A DNA stretch of 64,000 bases from Paenibacillus sabinae T27 (GCF_000612505.1 NZ_CP004078.1:3511252-3575251); one strand, 5' to 3'; positions 9,431 through 18,701 are shown, numbered from the stretch's first letter. Numbers and translations: made by a program. Notes: generated by a model from the sequence alone, not told the origin.

Positions 9431-11830
9431 CTACGGCTTGCCCTTCTTGCCTTCATTTTCAGACATGCGGGTATTGTCCCGCGTTTTGTTGAACGACGGC
9501 CTCGTGCTGGAAGAAACCACCGATTGGCGATACAGGATCGCTCCCATCGCTTTTGCATTAAAAGGTATAAACGGCCACAGATAAGACGAATTGTAGGAAC
9601 GGTTGATCGTCAGCAGCAAGACGAAAAGAGTCGAGCCAATCACGAATCCGGCAACGTGAAAGAGCCCCGTAGCCACGAGCAGCAGAAGCCGGACGAGCCG
9701 GTTGGCCAGTCCGAGTTCGTAGCTTGGCGTAGCGAACATACCGATGGTGGCCACGGCCATGTAGAGAACGACCTCATTGACGAACAGTCCCGTCTTGACG
9801 GCGATGTCCCCGATCAAAATCGCGGCAATGAGACCCATGGCCGAGCCGAGCGGCGAAGGCGTATGCACCGCGGCCATCCGGAGCAGATCCACACCGAACT
9901 CGATGATCAGAAACTGGACGAGCAGCGGGATCTTGGCCATTTCATGCGGACCGATAAATCCCAGCGGGGCCGGCTTAAGCTCGGGATGTAGGACAAACAG
10001 CATCCACAGCGGCAGCAGAAAAATGGAAGCGAAAATGCCCGCGAACCGCACCCACCGCAAATAGGAACCCATGAGCGGAGTCTGGCGGTTTTCTTCAGCA
10101 TGCTGGCACAGATCAAAAAATGTGGTCGGTATGACCATCACGCTCGGCGAAGTATCGACGAACACGACGACTCGGCCCTCAAGCAGATGGGAGGCGACGA
10201 TGTCAGGCCGTTCGGAATAACGGACCATCGGATACGGATTCCATTTTTCTCCTATGATCGCTTCTTCAAGCTGCTTGTCGGCCAGCGGAATGCCGTCGAT
10301 GTTGACGGTTTTGATTTTTTCGGTAACCGCCTTGACCTGCGTTTTGTCTGCAATATCGTCAATATAGGCGATAGCCACATCTGTCTTCGTTCTCCGGCCT
10401 ACCTGGTGAAGCTCGAATTTCAGGCCCGGATCGCGCAATCTGCGGCGAACAAGGGCAATATTGCTCAGCAGCGTCTCGGTAAACCCGTCCCGCGCACCGC
10501 GCACCACCCGCTCGATGGAGGGCTCTTCCGGTCCCCGGACCGGATAGGCGCGCGTATCCATGATAATGACCTGGGCTTCTCCCTCGACAAAGAGAGCGCT
10601 CATCCCCGCCATCGTCTTGATCATCGCATCGCTGAGCTTCTCCGACTTCTCGACCTGGATATGGGGAATGTATTTCTGCATGAACGCGGCAAAAGCGTCA
10701 GAGGACAGATCATCCGGTGTAAGGTAGGTAAGCCGCTTCAGGATTTCATCCAGAATAACATCTTTGGCAAAACCGCTGATAAACAGCAGGGCAGCTTTCG
10801 TTCCGCCGAACGTCATCTCGCGGAATACGATGTCAAAAGACGCCCCGAGGCCCATTATTTCAGTCAGCACTTCTTTGGTCTGCTCAAGCGAATCCGGAAC
10901 CCTGTCTTCGCCATGCCAGTATTCGATTGACTCTTCTACTGAATTGGACAGCTCCTTGTCCCGTTTATTCTGCTTGGGGTCATTGGACTGCCTGTTTTCA
11001 TTCTCCTTTCCCTGGACGGGTTCCGTTCCAGGGTCCTCCTCGGCCGACTTTTTCGGAGATTCCGAATCGTCACTGCCGAAGAGGAAGTTCAGAAAGCCGG
11101 ACGGCTTATCTTCGGAGCCATCATCCGGCGCTCCAAGCTCGCGGGCCGCTTCCATCTCGCCTGGGCCGGTGGCTTGACCGCTGACAGGATCAGCTGCATC
11201 CGTGCCAGCCTCGCCGTTCTGCTGCGCGGCGGCATCAACTGGTCCGCCAGCATCTGCGGCGTTTTGTTCCGACGTGGCATTGGCCGTATTCGCGCCATTC
11301 TCGCCGTTTTGCCCGACAGCGGCATCTACCGCGCCACTGGCATCGACGGCGCTCTGCATTGCACCATTAACTACCGCGCCGCTTATATCCCCGGCGCTCA
11401 GTTGCGCGTCGGGATCAGCCGTATCCGCCGCTGCTGCGCCCTGCTCCGCTCCGGGGGCGGCCGTACCTAGAGCGTCCACGGCGCTTAGCTCCGCGCCGGG
11501 ATCAGTCGCACCCACGCTACCCCCGGCGCTCTCCTCCGTAACGGCATCGGCTGCTCCAGCGCCGTTCACGGCGCTTAGCTCCAAAGCAACGTCAGCCGGG
11601 CCGCCGGCGTCAAGACCGCTCTGCTCCACACCAGCATCGGCTGCTCCGGCTGCGTCCTCGGCGCTCAGATCCGCACTGGTAGCGGATGCTCCGGCTGCAT
11701 CCCCGGCGTTCGGATTCGCACCGGCATCATTTGCTCCCGCGTCAGCTGCCGCCCCCTGCTCCAGACCGGAAACCGGCTGCCCGGCCCCATCGGTTCCAAA
11801 GTAATCTCCGCTGTGAACGTATTTGCTCAT
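9431..11830 (-). CDS. spoVAF: SpoVAF/GerA-family spore protein with a long low-complexity N-terminus
   Basis: A 799-residue protein. From about residue 300 it is a GerA-type membrane protein: a soluble domain (FDIVFREMTFGGTKAALLFISGF, VEGEAQVIIMDTRAYPVRGPEEPS) and then 4-5 membrane spans ending in YMAVATIGMFATPSYELGLANRL and RPFIPFNAKAMG-like stretches. Bacillus SpoVAF is about 490 residues. The extra 25-265 region is built of imperfect units of about 22 residues rich in Ala, Gly, Asp, Ser and Val, then a charged linker. The start at 11830 has GGAGGG 6 nt upstream. It follows spoVAB by 14 nt and precedes lysA, the Bacillus position of spoVAF. A role in the forespore inner membrane with the SpoVA DPA channel is inferred from family and place. 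Confidence 0.85.
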   Translation of the reverse strand: MSKYVHSGDYFGTDGAGQPVSGLEQGAAADAGANDAGANPNAGDAAGASATSADLSAEDAAGAADAGVEQSGLDAGGPADVALELSAVNGAGAADAVTEESAGGSVGATDPGAELSAVDALGTAAPGAEQGAAAADTADPDAQLSAGDISGAVVNGAMQSAVDASGAVDAAVGQNGENGANTANATSEQNAADAGGPVDAAAQQNGEAGTDAADPVSGQATGPGEMEAARELGAPDDGSEDKPSGFLNFLFGSDDSESPKKSAEEDPGTEPVQGKENENRQSNDPKQNKRDKELSNSVEESIEYWHGEDRVPDSLEQTKEVLTEIMGLGASFDIVFREMTFGGTKAALLFISGFAKDVILDEILKRLTYLTPDDLSSDAFAAFMQKYIPHIQVEKSEKLSDAMIKTMAGMSALFVEGEAQVIIMDTRAYPVRGPEEPSIERVVRGARDGFTETLLSNIALVRRRLRDPGLKFELHQVGRRTKTDVAIAYIDDIADKTQVKAVTEKIKTVNIDGIPLADKQLEEAIIGEKWNPYPMVRYSERPDIVASHLLEGRVVVFVDTSPSVMVIPTTFFDLCQHAEENRQTPLMGSYLRWVRFAGIFASIFLLPLWMLFVLHPELKPAPLGFIGPHEMAKIPLLVQFLIIEFGVDLLRMAAVHTPSPLGSAMGLIAAILIGDIAVKTGLFVNEVVLYMAVATIGMFATPSYELGLANRLVRLLLLVATGLFHVAGFVIGSTLFVLLLTINRSYNSSYLWPFIPFNAKAMGAILYRQSVVSSSTRPSFNKTRDNTRMSENEGKKGKP

Positions 11831-11844
11831 CTCAAGCCCTCCGT

Positions 11845-12270
11845 TTACTGTCGATACACAAACCAATCAAACAACGAACCGGCTACCTTGCCGAATACCA
11901 TCGCCATCAGCAGCCCGAACAGGTATGAAGTCATGTGAAGACGTTTAGCCAAGATCGGCAGTACGTTCAGCACCTCCGTCAAAGCCGCGGCAAGCATGCC
12001 GACAAATATCCCGTCGAACAGACCAACCGCCGTTACCACCACAGGTCCCGACGCGATTTTCCAGTTCCAAAAATCACTTACCGTCCCAAACAGCGATCCG
12101 CAGACCATCGCGCCTTCATACCAATGGACCTTATCGTAGGAGCCCGTCAACTGCGCCAGGCGCGGAATCATATCAAGAACGACGAACAGGGCGATCACCC
12201 CGCCGCCGACGGCGATGCCTCCAGCAATGCCTAAGAGCAAATTCAGGCCCACTTCGACCGGAGCCGTCAT
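11845..12270 (-). CDS. spoVAB: Stage V sporulation protein AB
   Basis: A 141-residue integral membrane protein with about four hydrophobic segments. SpoVA proteins are made in the forespore under SigG and are needed for uptake of dipicolinic acid. Family-like stretches are GIAGGIAVGGGVIALFVVLDMIPRL and DGIFVGMLAAALTEVLNVLPI. The ATG follows the spoVAA stop with no gap and has GGGAGGCGAC as ribosome site, so the two are co-translated. The next gene in Bacillus would be spoVAC; here it is directly the spoVAF-like gene. Confidence 0.92.
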   Translation of the reverse strand: MTAPVEVGLNLLLGIAGGIAVGGGVIALFVVLDMIPRLAQLTGSYDKVHWYEGAMVCGSLFGTVSDFWNWKIASGPVVVTAVGLFDGIFVGMLAAALTEVLNVLPILAKRLHMTSYLFGLLMAMVFGKVAGSLFDWFVYRQ

Positions 12271-12924
12271 TTACGTCGCCTCCCTGCCCTTATCCGCTTC
12301 GCCGTGTTTCATTTTCCGGTATTCCTCATGAATGACATACTGGTCGATGTTTTTCTGATACAGGAACATTTCTACTTCCAGCGGGGTGGGCTCCTCGTTC
12401 CATTTTTTCTTGAACAGATGATTGAAAAAAATAACCATGCCAAAGCCGATACCGATCGAATAGGCCAGCTGGAACAAATAAGGATGCTCGTCCCGGCGGC
12501 CGGTCAGCATTTCCACAATCCGGACCTGGACCTCCTGCATGTTCACATCCGCATGGAAGTTCATAATCGTCAGCGCCGCGCCGAAGAACAGCAGCAGCCA
12601 GACGAGGGCGAACATCGCGGGCGACGGCTTGCGCGGTTCCTCGGGCCCGCTGATCTGCACAATTGTCCGGCCTTCTCCAATCGGCTCGATTTCAGCATCA
12701 GGCGCGAGCTGTTTTACCAGGGGAATGACCTTCAGCGTGTCAATAAGGATCAGGTTGCCGTCACTGTATTCCGGCTGGACCAGAAGCAGCGATTTCAGCT
12801 TCTCCTCAAGCTCCGGAGGAGCGATCAGAAACGCAATGTCGCCAAGAGTCACACCTTTTCCATGAGGAAGCGTTACCCGGTTCTTCAGTTGTATATAGAT
12901 GGCGGAGCCAGATTGGGTCTTCAT
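12271..12924 (-). CDS. spoVAA: Stage V sporulation protein AA
   Basis: A 217-residue protein with an N-terminal soluble domain (IYIQLKNRVTLPHGKGVTLGDIA, about residues 9-95) and two membrane spans (about 105-125 and 150-170), the layout of SpoVAA. It heads the operon with spoVAB and the spoVAF-like gene. A GAGGAGGACAG ribosome site precedes the ATG. SigG control is expected from the family; I did not find a convincing SigG promoter upstream. Upstream of it, where Bacillus has sigF, this window has the accessory region, and sigF is 38 kb away. Confidence 0.92.
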   Translation of the reverse strand: MKTQSGSAIYIQLKNRVTLPHGKGVTLGDIAFLIAPPELEEKLKSLLLVQPEYSDGNLILIDTLKVIPLVKQLAPDAEIEPIGEGRTIVQISGPEEPRKPSPAMFALVWLLLFFGAALTIMNFHADVNMQEVQVRIVEMLTGRRDEHPYLFQLAYSIGIGFGMVIFFNHLFKKKWNEEPTPLEVEMFLYQKNIDQYVIHEEYRKMKHGEADKGREAT

Positions 12925-13182
12925 CCGCTGTCCTCCTCATCAAGCAATCTTTCGAAAGAGCCGCCCGCCGTGGGCGCCCCCTCTGTTTCCGGCCCCAAAC
13001 GCCAGCATGCCAGATTAACGGTAGTATGGGTGGAAAGGCTTATTTTTACTCTTTTTCGCAGGCATCCAACATGGGATCGAACTTATTCACTAAAAAATGG
13101 GTTATTATCCATAAGATTCGAAACCTTTTCCAGGTCGAACCAGTCTATATCATTATCTTAAAAAAGGAGGAACGACCAGATT

Positions 13183-14361
13183 ATGAGGTTCTCATTCCGT
13201 TTTAAAATTCGCTGTTTCGTTCTGGCCGCCGCCGTGCTCCTGGCCTTCCATCTCAACGGTTCGCCTTACATTCATGCCGAATCCGGCATTGACGTGCAGG
13301 ACTACCTGCTGGATGTCTCCAAAGGAATCGAGCTGTACTCGATCAGCACCGCGGCCGACGGAACATACCGGAATTCGGTGGTATATAGACAGCAGGACGG
13401 CGCTTATGCCAAATGGCAGGAACCGTTCCGTTCATTCAGTGTGTGGGAAGACGGCACCGTGCGGATCGGAAGGTCAGATGATCCCGAAGGCGGCTATGTA
13501 TATGATCCCGAGCGGCAATCCATGGTTCACAAAAATATCTATTCCCTCTCTCCCGACGGAAATTGGGGAATTTTGGAGCGTTCCCGCTACCTTTACGTTT
13601 CATCACCCGGGCTGTACAGTGACTATATCGCTAAGCTTAACGAATACTATTTGAAAAACATGAAGACCGGTGCCGTAACGCTGTTCAAATCGACGCGGAC
13701 AAGTTACCTGACGGCATGGGTTGACCGCCACACTTTGCTGGAATCCGGATACGACAGCAGGGCAAAGCAGAATATGATTACGGCTTACAATCCCGAAACG
13801 AACCAAAGAACAACGGTGCTGGCGGGCAGGATGTATGCCTTCAACAATGCCAGCTCCAAGCTGCTTTACGTGCAGAACGAGCCCCGCCGGCAGCTGCGGG
13901 TATACGATCTGAAGAAGGCTTCCTCCCATCTCCTGAAGGACGAAGCCGAGCGTTCTGCTTTCTATCCGTCTGTGCTTTCCAAGCCAAAGCTCTCTCTTCC
14001 TGACGGCATTAGCCCCGATAATCTGCCCGTTGTCCCTGTTCCTGTTATTGAAGAATACGAATATACGGCGGGAATAAACGGGTTGAGCATCCCGGTATCC
14101 ACGGTATTCGAGGTTAACGGCACCCGCTGGATACCGGTGCGTCCCCTCGCGAAAGCGCTCGGCTGGAAGGTAGATCTGCTGGACCAGCTGGCGGGTACGT
14201 ATAAAGCAGCGAACTATCAATATACGATCACCAAAGGAGCGGCAAAAATCGTCCTTACCCCTTCGAACAGCTTTAATACCGGAGGAAGGCTGTTCATGAC
14301 CAAGGGTCAGCTGGGGGCGCTTGGGCTTGGATCGGTAAAGCTTGTTCCCCATATCGAATAA
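13183..14361 (+). CDS. Secreted protein with C-terminal copper-amine-oxidase-N-like domain
   Basis: A 392-residue protein of unknown function. The first 35 residues form a signal peptide (basic start, hydrophobic core, ending near IHAES). The middle (about 45-280) looks like beta-rich repeats (YVYDPERQSMVHKNIYSLSPDGNWGIL, LLESGYDSRAKQNMITAYNPETN), possibly a propeller-like fold. The last 100 residues (VFEVNGTRWIPVRPLAKALGWKV) resemble the small Cu-amine-oxidase-N domain common in Paenibacillus secreted proteins. An AAAGGAGGAACG ribosome site lies about 10 nt before the ATG. It is monocistronic with its own terminator and is divergent from spoVAA. Confidence 0.75.
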   Translation: MRFSFRFKIRCFVLAAAVLLAFHLNGSPYIHAESGIDVQDYLLDVSKGIELYSISTAADGTYRNSVVYRQQDGAYAKWQEPFRSFSVWEDGTVRIGRSDDPEGGYVYDPERQSMVHKNIYSLSPDGNWGILERSRYLYVSSPGLYSDYIAKLNEYYLKNMKTGAVTLFKSTRTSYLTAWVDRHTLLESGYDSRAKQNMITAYNPETNQRTTVLAGRMYAFNNASSKLLYVQNEPRRQLRVYDLKKASSHLLKDEAERSAFYPSVLSKPKLSLPDGISPDNLPVVPVPVIEEYEYTAGINGLSIPVSTVFEVNGTRWIPVRPLAKALGWKVDLLDQLAGTYKAANYQYTITKGAAKIVLTPSNSFNTGGRLFMTKGQLGALGLGSVKLVPHIE

Positions 14362-14411
14362 GTGCCGAATCAGCCGAATTCCACCTCTTGTCCGGGAAAT
14401 CCGGTTGACGC

Positions 14412-14459
14412 AAAAGAACGCCCAAGCCAGCGGCAACAACCGGCTTGGGCGTTCTTTTT
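14412..14459. terminator. Bidirectional terminator
   Basis: The AACGCCCAAGCC / GGCTTGGGCGTT stem has A-rich sequence on its left and CTTTTT on its right. It can end the plus-strand secreted-protein gene and the minus-strand DinB/esterase operon, which converge here. Confidence 0.85.
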
Positions 14460-14507
14460 AGGTAAAAGGTCTGGGGCGGGCCCCTGTTATAAATACAATC
14501 CCGATTT

Positions 14508-14993
14508 TCAAACGTCCTTGTCTCTAACGAAGATGATAAAGTCGGTGTTCACCGGCTCCAGTCCTTCCATCCGCAAATAGGAAGAAATTTGTCCTCTGTG
14601 ATAGCTTCCATGAAGCGCAACATGCGTCAAAATATCCGAAACGGTAGTGTTGAACGCCGTTCCGGTGCTGTTGCGGTATGCAACCTCCACGTTCAGCCCG
14701 GAATCATCCAATCTGTTCAGAAGCTCCCCATACCCTGCGGCGTTCTCCTTCGCCAGAGCTGCACATTCCTCCAGGCTTTGGGGAGACCACGGCGCCATCC
14801 CTTTAGTGTCTAACCTATTGATGCGCATCAGCCATATCTTTTCCGCATTCAGTAAATGTCCAAGCAGGGTCAGCGGTTTCTCGGGAATCCGGTCCGCTTG
14901 GCGAAGAGTCGCTACAATCTTGTCGTCCGCCCAGCTTGCATGCCGGAAGAGCCGGCTGAAATAGTCCTTCAAGCTGCTGTTCTGTCCACTCAT
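14508..14993 (-). CDS. DinB-family protein
   Basis: A 161-residue protein of the DinB/YfiT four-helix-bundle family, which often binds a metal through three histidines. Candidate ligands are the His in LLGHLLNAE near residue 46 and the HVALHGSYHRGQ cluster near 127-136, whose YHRGQI motif is characteristic. Some relatives are bacillithiol transferases, but no such role can be shown here. The ATG overlaps the stop of the upstream carboxylesterase by 4 nt and has AAAGGAGGCGG before it, so the two form an operon. Confidence 0.85.
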   Translation of the reverse strand: MSGQNSSLKDYFSRLFRHASWADDKIVATLRQADRIPEKPLTLLGHLLNAEKIWLMRINRLDTKGMAPWSPQSLEECAALAKENAAGYGELLNRLDDSGLNVEVAYRNSTGTAFNTTVSDILTHVALHGSYHRGQISSYLRMEGLEPVNTDFIIFVRDKDV

Positions 14994-16465
14994 ATCCCCG
15001 CCTCCTTTAAACTGAATAGCAGTCGGCGTTTATCCGGCTGCGGGTCTTTCACCACTGACGATGCCTCGTCAAAGATCAGCGTTGCCCGATCCGCTAGACT
15101 GTACTGCGGCCACTGGAGCCGGGCGGTATCCGGATTTCCGCTGTGGGCGAATGCGGCCCATGCGCCCCGCATCGTATCCGACAGACTCTTCATCGCCGGA
15201 CTGATCGCAAGCCCCAGCCGCCGTAAATGCGACAGATTGCCGAACACATAGGGAATCTCAGCGGTATGTACCGCTCTGGAGAGCAGAGAATGGGCTTCCA
15301 CTACCCAATCGAAACGGTACATCCAGACCGGTCCATGCTCCAGCAGACTCTCCGCAAAAGCGACCGCGCCGCGCCAGAAGAACACATCCGTCAAGATTCC
15401 GGCTTGTCCTTCGCGGGTCGCGGGATAATGAGCGGCAAGCCCCGACAAATCCGGCAGGCCCAGCGTCTGCTCAAGCGCCCGGAGCGACTGGCCCATTTCG
15501 GGTAACGGCGCGCCTTCGCGGAAGAAATAGTCCCCTTCGTGGAGATTGGTTCCAATCATCACGGGAATGCCTTGAGCCACCCCCTTGGCTGCGGCGCGAA
15601 CCGGTTCCTCCGGCAGCGTCAGCGGATCGATGACGGGCTGAAAAAACAGAGCTGGCGCTCCCCCGGTCATCCGTTGCATGACCGTGCCTGCGGCCTGGGT
15701 GATCGTCTCGGCCGGAAGCGTCCTTAGCTTCCCGGCATCCTCCGGGGCGAGTCCGAGCTCGGCAAGCAGCGCTTGGGTGATCCCCCAGCCGTGGCCGGGG
15801 CTTAGCGCCTGTGACGGGCCGCTCTGCAAGATCGCTCCGGCGATCAGGCCGCGCGCCTTGGGGCTTGCCAGCAGCGCGGCTATGCTGATGCTCCCCGCCG
15901 ACTCGCCGAACACCGTAACACGCCCGGGGTCGCCCCCAAAGCCGGCAATGTTGTCCTTTACCCATTCCAGCGCGGCGATCTGATCCAGCAGTCCCGCATT
16001 GGACGTGAAGGTGCCGCCCAAGGGGGACAAATGGAGAAAACCGAACGGTCCGAGCCTGTAATTGACGGATACGACGATCACGTTTCCGTCAAGGGCCAGA
16101 GCCGTTCCGTCAAACAACGGCTGGCTTCCCGCTCCCGTCAGGAACGTCCCTCCGTGAATCCAAACCATAACGGGCAGCGATTCCGCCTCCGAAGGCGCCC
16201 ATACATTCAAATACAGACAGTCCTCGTCATAGACGGGAGGCTCTTCCGGGAACCGGGTGCCTTTGCGGTCGGGCGGCTGATGGCTGACCGGACCGAAAGC
16301 GGAAGCGTCCCGTACCCCCTGCCAGCTCTCCGGAGGCAGAGGCGCGCCAAAACGGCGTTCGCCGACAGGCGGAGAAGCGAAAGGGACGCCGCGCCAAACG
16401 TTGACGCCGTCTTTTTGCATACCTCTAACTATTCCATACATCGTTGCAGCTTCAGGCTGTCTCAC
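14990..16465 (-). CDS. Type B carboxylesterase (para-nitrobenzyl-esterase-like)
   Basis: A 491-residue alpha/beta hydrolase of the cholinesterase/PnbA family. It shows EDCLYLNVWAP, the oxyanion-hole GGTFLTGAG, the nucleophile elbow VTVFGESAGSIS (Ser near residue 185) and, late in the protein, an HTAEIPYVFGN stretch carrying the family histidine. There is no signal peptide, so it is probably cytoplasmic. The start is a GTG at 16465 behind GAAAGGGTG. It is followed by the DinB gene with a 4-nt overlap. The physiological substrate is unknown. Confidence 0.92.
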   Translation of the reverse strand: MRQPEAATMYGIVRGMQKDGVNVWRGVPFASPPVGERRFGAPLPPESWQGVRDASAFGPVSHQPPDRKGTRFPEEPPVYDEDCLYLNVWAPSEAESLPVMVWIHGGTFLTGAGSQPLFDGTALALDGNVIVVSVNYRLGPFGFLHLSPLGGTFTSNAGLLDQIAALEWVKDNIAGFGGDPGRVTVFGESAGSISIAALLASPKARGLIAGAILQSGPSQALSPGHGWGITQALLAELGLAPEDAGKLRTLPAETITQAAGTVMQRMTGGAPALFFQPVIDPLTLPEEPVRAAAKGVAQGIPVMIGTNLHEGDYFFREGAPLPEMGQSLRALEQTLGLPDLSGLAAHYPATREGQAGILTDVFFWRGAVAFAESLLEHGPVWMYRFDWVVEAHSLLSRAVHTAEIPYVFGNLSHLRRLGLAISPAMKSLSDTMRGAWAAFAHSGNPDTARLQWPQYSLADRATLIFDEASSVVKDPQPDKRRLLFSLKEAGI

Positions 16466-16491
16466 AAGCGGTCACCCTTTCGTCAAATGTC

Positions 16492-17655
16492 TTAGGAGTG
16501 TTCTCCGCCATCCTCGCCGGATGAAGCATATAGTCCGGAACGGAAACGGAACCACTGAAAAATATGCGTCGCCACAACCTTCAGCACGGCGTAGCCAGGC
16601 ACGGCAAGAATGATGCCGACAACGCCGAACATTTTGCCGAAGAACACAATGGCGAAGATGATGGTAATCGGATGAATCTTGAGCGTTTTGCCCATAATCT
16701 GCGGAGAGATAAATTTGCCTTCGATCAGCTGAACGGCTGTCCAGACAACGATCATCTTAAGCAGCATCAGAGGCGAGGTGACCAGCGCCACGATAAGCGC
16801 AGGCGTAATCGCTATGGCCGGGCCCAAATAAGGAACCACAGCCGTACAGGCCGCCACGATCGCCAGCACCAGCGAATATTCCAGCCCAATGATCAGGTAG
16901 CCGATATAGAGCAGCGCGCCGATACAGCAGCTTACGATAATCTGGCCGCGGATATAGGAAGAGATCTGCTGATTCATCTCGGACAGAACCATCCGGGTCT
17001 GGGGCTTCAGCGCGTCGGGCACAAGCCGCAAAATATAATCAGGCAGCCGTTTCCCGTCCCGAAGCAGATAAAAAAGAATGAGCGGGGTCGTCACGATCCC
17101 CAGCACAATCTCGGTCAGCGCCCCGACAAAGTTGCCGACACTGTTCAGTGCGTTATGCAGAAATGTGGTCAGCCATGTCGTAATGCGGTTGGTCACCGTG
17201 CCTAACTCGGCCCCCGTGTTCTGCTGCAGCTGATCAAACAGTTCGCTGCCCGTCAGATGGGCAAGTTCATCCTGGATTTTCGAGCTGTACCGGGGAAAAT
17301 TGTCAATCAGACCCAGCAGCTGTCCCCGGATAATCGGAGTAACCGTCAGTAGAATGACGGTGATCACGCCGGCAATAAACAGATACAGCACGATAATGCC
17401 GTAAGTGCGCTTCACCTTGCTCTTCTTCTCCAGCCGGTCCACCAGCGGGTTCAGCAGGTAATAGGCCACGCCCGACAAGATCAGAGGCAGCGCCACCGTG
17501 TGAAGCAGCACCGACAAAGGTCTAAAAACGAACGGTATCTTGGCGAATACGAGCACGTTAAGTCCGATTAACAGCAGCACCAGCAGAAAGACGACGAATT
17601 TATTGTTGAGAAAAAAATTGCGGAATTTATCCGGCCAGAACTGCAACCTTTGCAT
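16492..17655 (-). CDS. AI-2E family transporter
   Basis: A 387-residue integral membrane protein with about seven or eight spans. It has the typical layout of this permease family: two N-terminal hairpins, a long loop (about residues 105-165), then the conserved core with QQISSYIRGQIIVSCCIGALLYIGY and PYLGPAIAITPALIVAL. Family members have been linked to autoinducer-2 export or Na+/H+ exchange, so the substrate stays open. GGGAGGC precedes the ATG. It is transcribed from a strong-looking promoter containing an inverted repeat. Confidence 0.88.
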   Translation of the reverse strand: MQRLQFWPDKFRNFFLNNKFVVFLLVLLLIGLNVLVFAKIPFVFRPLSVLLHTVALPLILSGVAYYLLNPLVDRLEKKSKVKRTYGIIVLYLFIAGVITVILLTVTPIIRGQLLGLIDNFPRYSSKIQDELAHLTGSELFDQLQQNTGAELGTVTNRITTWLTTFLHNALNSVGNFVGALTEIVLGIVTTPLILFYLLRDGKRLPDYILRLVPDALKPQTRMVLSEMNQQISSYIRGQIIVSCCIGALLYIGYLIIGLEYSLVLAIVAACTAVVPYLGPAIAITPALIVALVTSPLMLLKMIVVWTAVQLIEGKFISPQIMGKTLKIHPITIIFAIVFFGKMFGVVGIILAVPGYAVLKVVATHIFQWFRFRSGLYASSGEDGGEHS

Positions 17656-17720
17656 CCTTCAGCCTCCCACTTTGCGAGTAATTCGTCTTAACATGACGCC
17701 GTCAGACGTTCCTTCTTGCT

Positions 17721-17750
17721 AGCATAGTCAACTTGACTTGGACAAGTCAA
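17721..17750 (-). promoter_or_regulatory. Promoter of the AI-2E transporter gene with overlapping dyad
   Basis: On the minus strand TTGACT (17745-17750) and TATGCT (17721-17726) are 18 nt apart. A perfect inverted repeat TTGACTTG-GA-CAAGTCAA (17733-17750) covers the -35 and part of the spacer, the position expected for a repressor site such as one of the MarR type. The regulator is not identified. Confidence 0.6.
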
Positions 17751-17785
17751 ATTAGGCAGACCCTTTTTTTGCAAGAAGCGTTCGT

Positions 17786-18598
17786 TCAGCGCTTGAACCG
17801 CAGATCCGCAATCCTCCCCGCGCCTTTGAAGCCGATGGACCGATAGACTTTATTGGAATCGGGATTTTTGACATCCGCGTAGAGCATCGGCGTTAGGCCG
17901 TCCCGCAGGCAATAGTCGGACAAGGCGGCCACAATGGCGCTTGCATATCCTTTTTTCCGCGCTCCCGGGACCGTGTACACATCATTGATTCGGGCATGCC
18001 GCGCTGTGCGGTGGGCGATTCTCGCAATGGATACCGTTTCGCCGCCCTCCTGCCAAAGATACAGCCCTCCCGTGCCGATCGCCGCCGTCGCCGCTTTATA
18101 CACCTCGCTTGGCTGGGGCTTGACATTAAAGGCTTCTATCGAAAAAGCGGCCAAATAGGCCGCGATCATCTCCGTATGCCGCGAGTTCGCGCGTTCCAGG
18201 GTTCCGCTAACATCTGCCGGAGGCTTGACTTCCGGGCATGCATACGCTTCCAGCATCATGTAGGGTTCAGGCTTCAGCCCGCGGCTTCCCGTATAATAAC
18301 GGGCAAAAGATTCCGAAATCTCCAAATCACCGGATATGCCGGGAAAGTCATGCGAAGACACTTGTTCCGCCAGCCCGCGGAGCAGCTCGTCCTCCCTTTC
18401 CTTCGAAAGCCCTGGAGCGATCCACAGCCAGGGATTGAACCCCGGGGTTTGAGCGAATATCAGCTCGTTGCTGTCATTTTTTATCCGCAGGGCCTCAGGA
18501 GAACTGCAGATGAGATGAAGCAGGTTAAATCGGACCTCGTCTTCCAGAAACGGACTTCCGTTCAATACGTGATCCCTGTCGGCAAGCTTTACGAACAT
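17786..18598 (-). CDS. GNAT-family N-acetyltransferase
   Basis: A 270-residue protein whose C-terminal half (about 160-268) is a GNAT domain. The acetyl-CoA loop reads VPGARKKGYASAIVAAL, and NKVYRSIGFK closes the domain as usual. The N-terminal half has a different fold region of unknown role, as in the two-lobed GNATs of Firmicutes. The start at 18598 is preferred because GGGAG lies 8 nt upstream; another ATG six codons earlier has a ribosome site that is too close. The acceptor substrate is unknown. It stands alone between two minus-strand genes. Confidence 0.85.
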   Translation of the reverse strand: MFVKLADRDHVLNGSPFLEDEVRFNLLHLICSSPEALRIKNDSNELIFAQTPGFNPWLWIAPGLSKEREDELLRGLAEQVSSHDFPGISGDLEISESFARYYTGSRGLKPEPYMMLEAYACPEVKPPADVSGTLERANSRHTEMIAAYLAAFSIEAFNVKPQPSEVYKAATAAIGTGGLYLWQEGGETVSIARIAHRTARHARINDVYTVPGARKKGYASAIVAALSDYCLRDGLTPMLYADVKNPDSNKVYRSIGFKGAGRIADLRFKR

Positions 18599-18662
18599 CC
18601 GGTCCACTCCCATCATTTCCTTTTATATCCTAACCTCTTTCGATCATAATCCCGAACGTCAT

Positions 18663-18701
18663 AAAAAGAAACCCGCGGCGGCAAAATAGCCGGAGCGGGT
18701 T
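18663..18701 (-). terminator. Terminator of the ferredoxin-like gene
   Basis: An AACCCGC-TCCGGC / GCCGCCGCGGGTT hairpin is followed on the minus strand by TTCTTTTT, about 30 nt after the stop at 18731. Confidence 0.75.
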
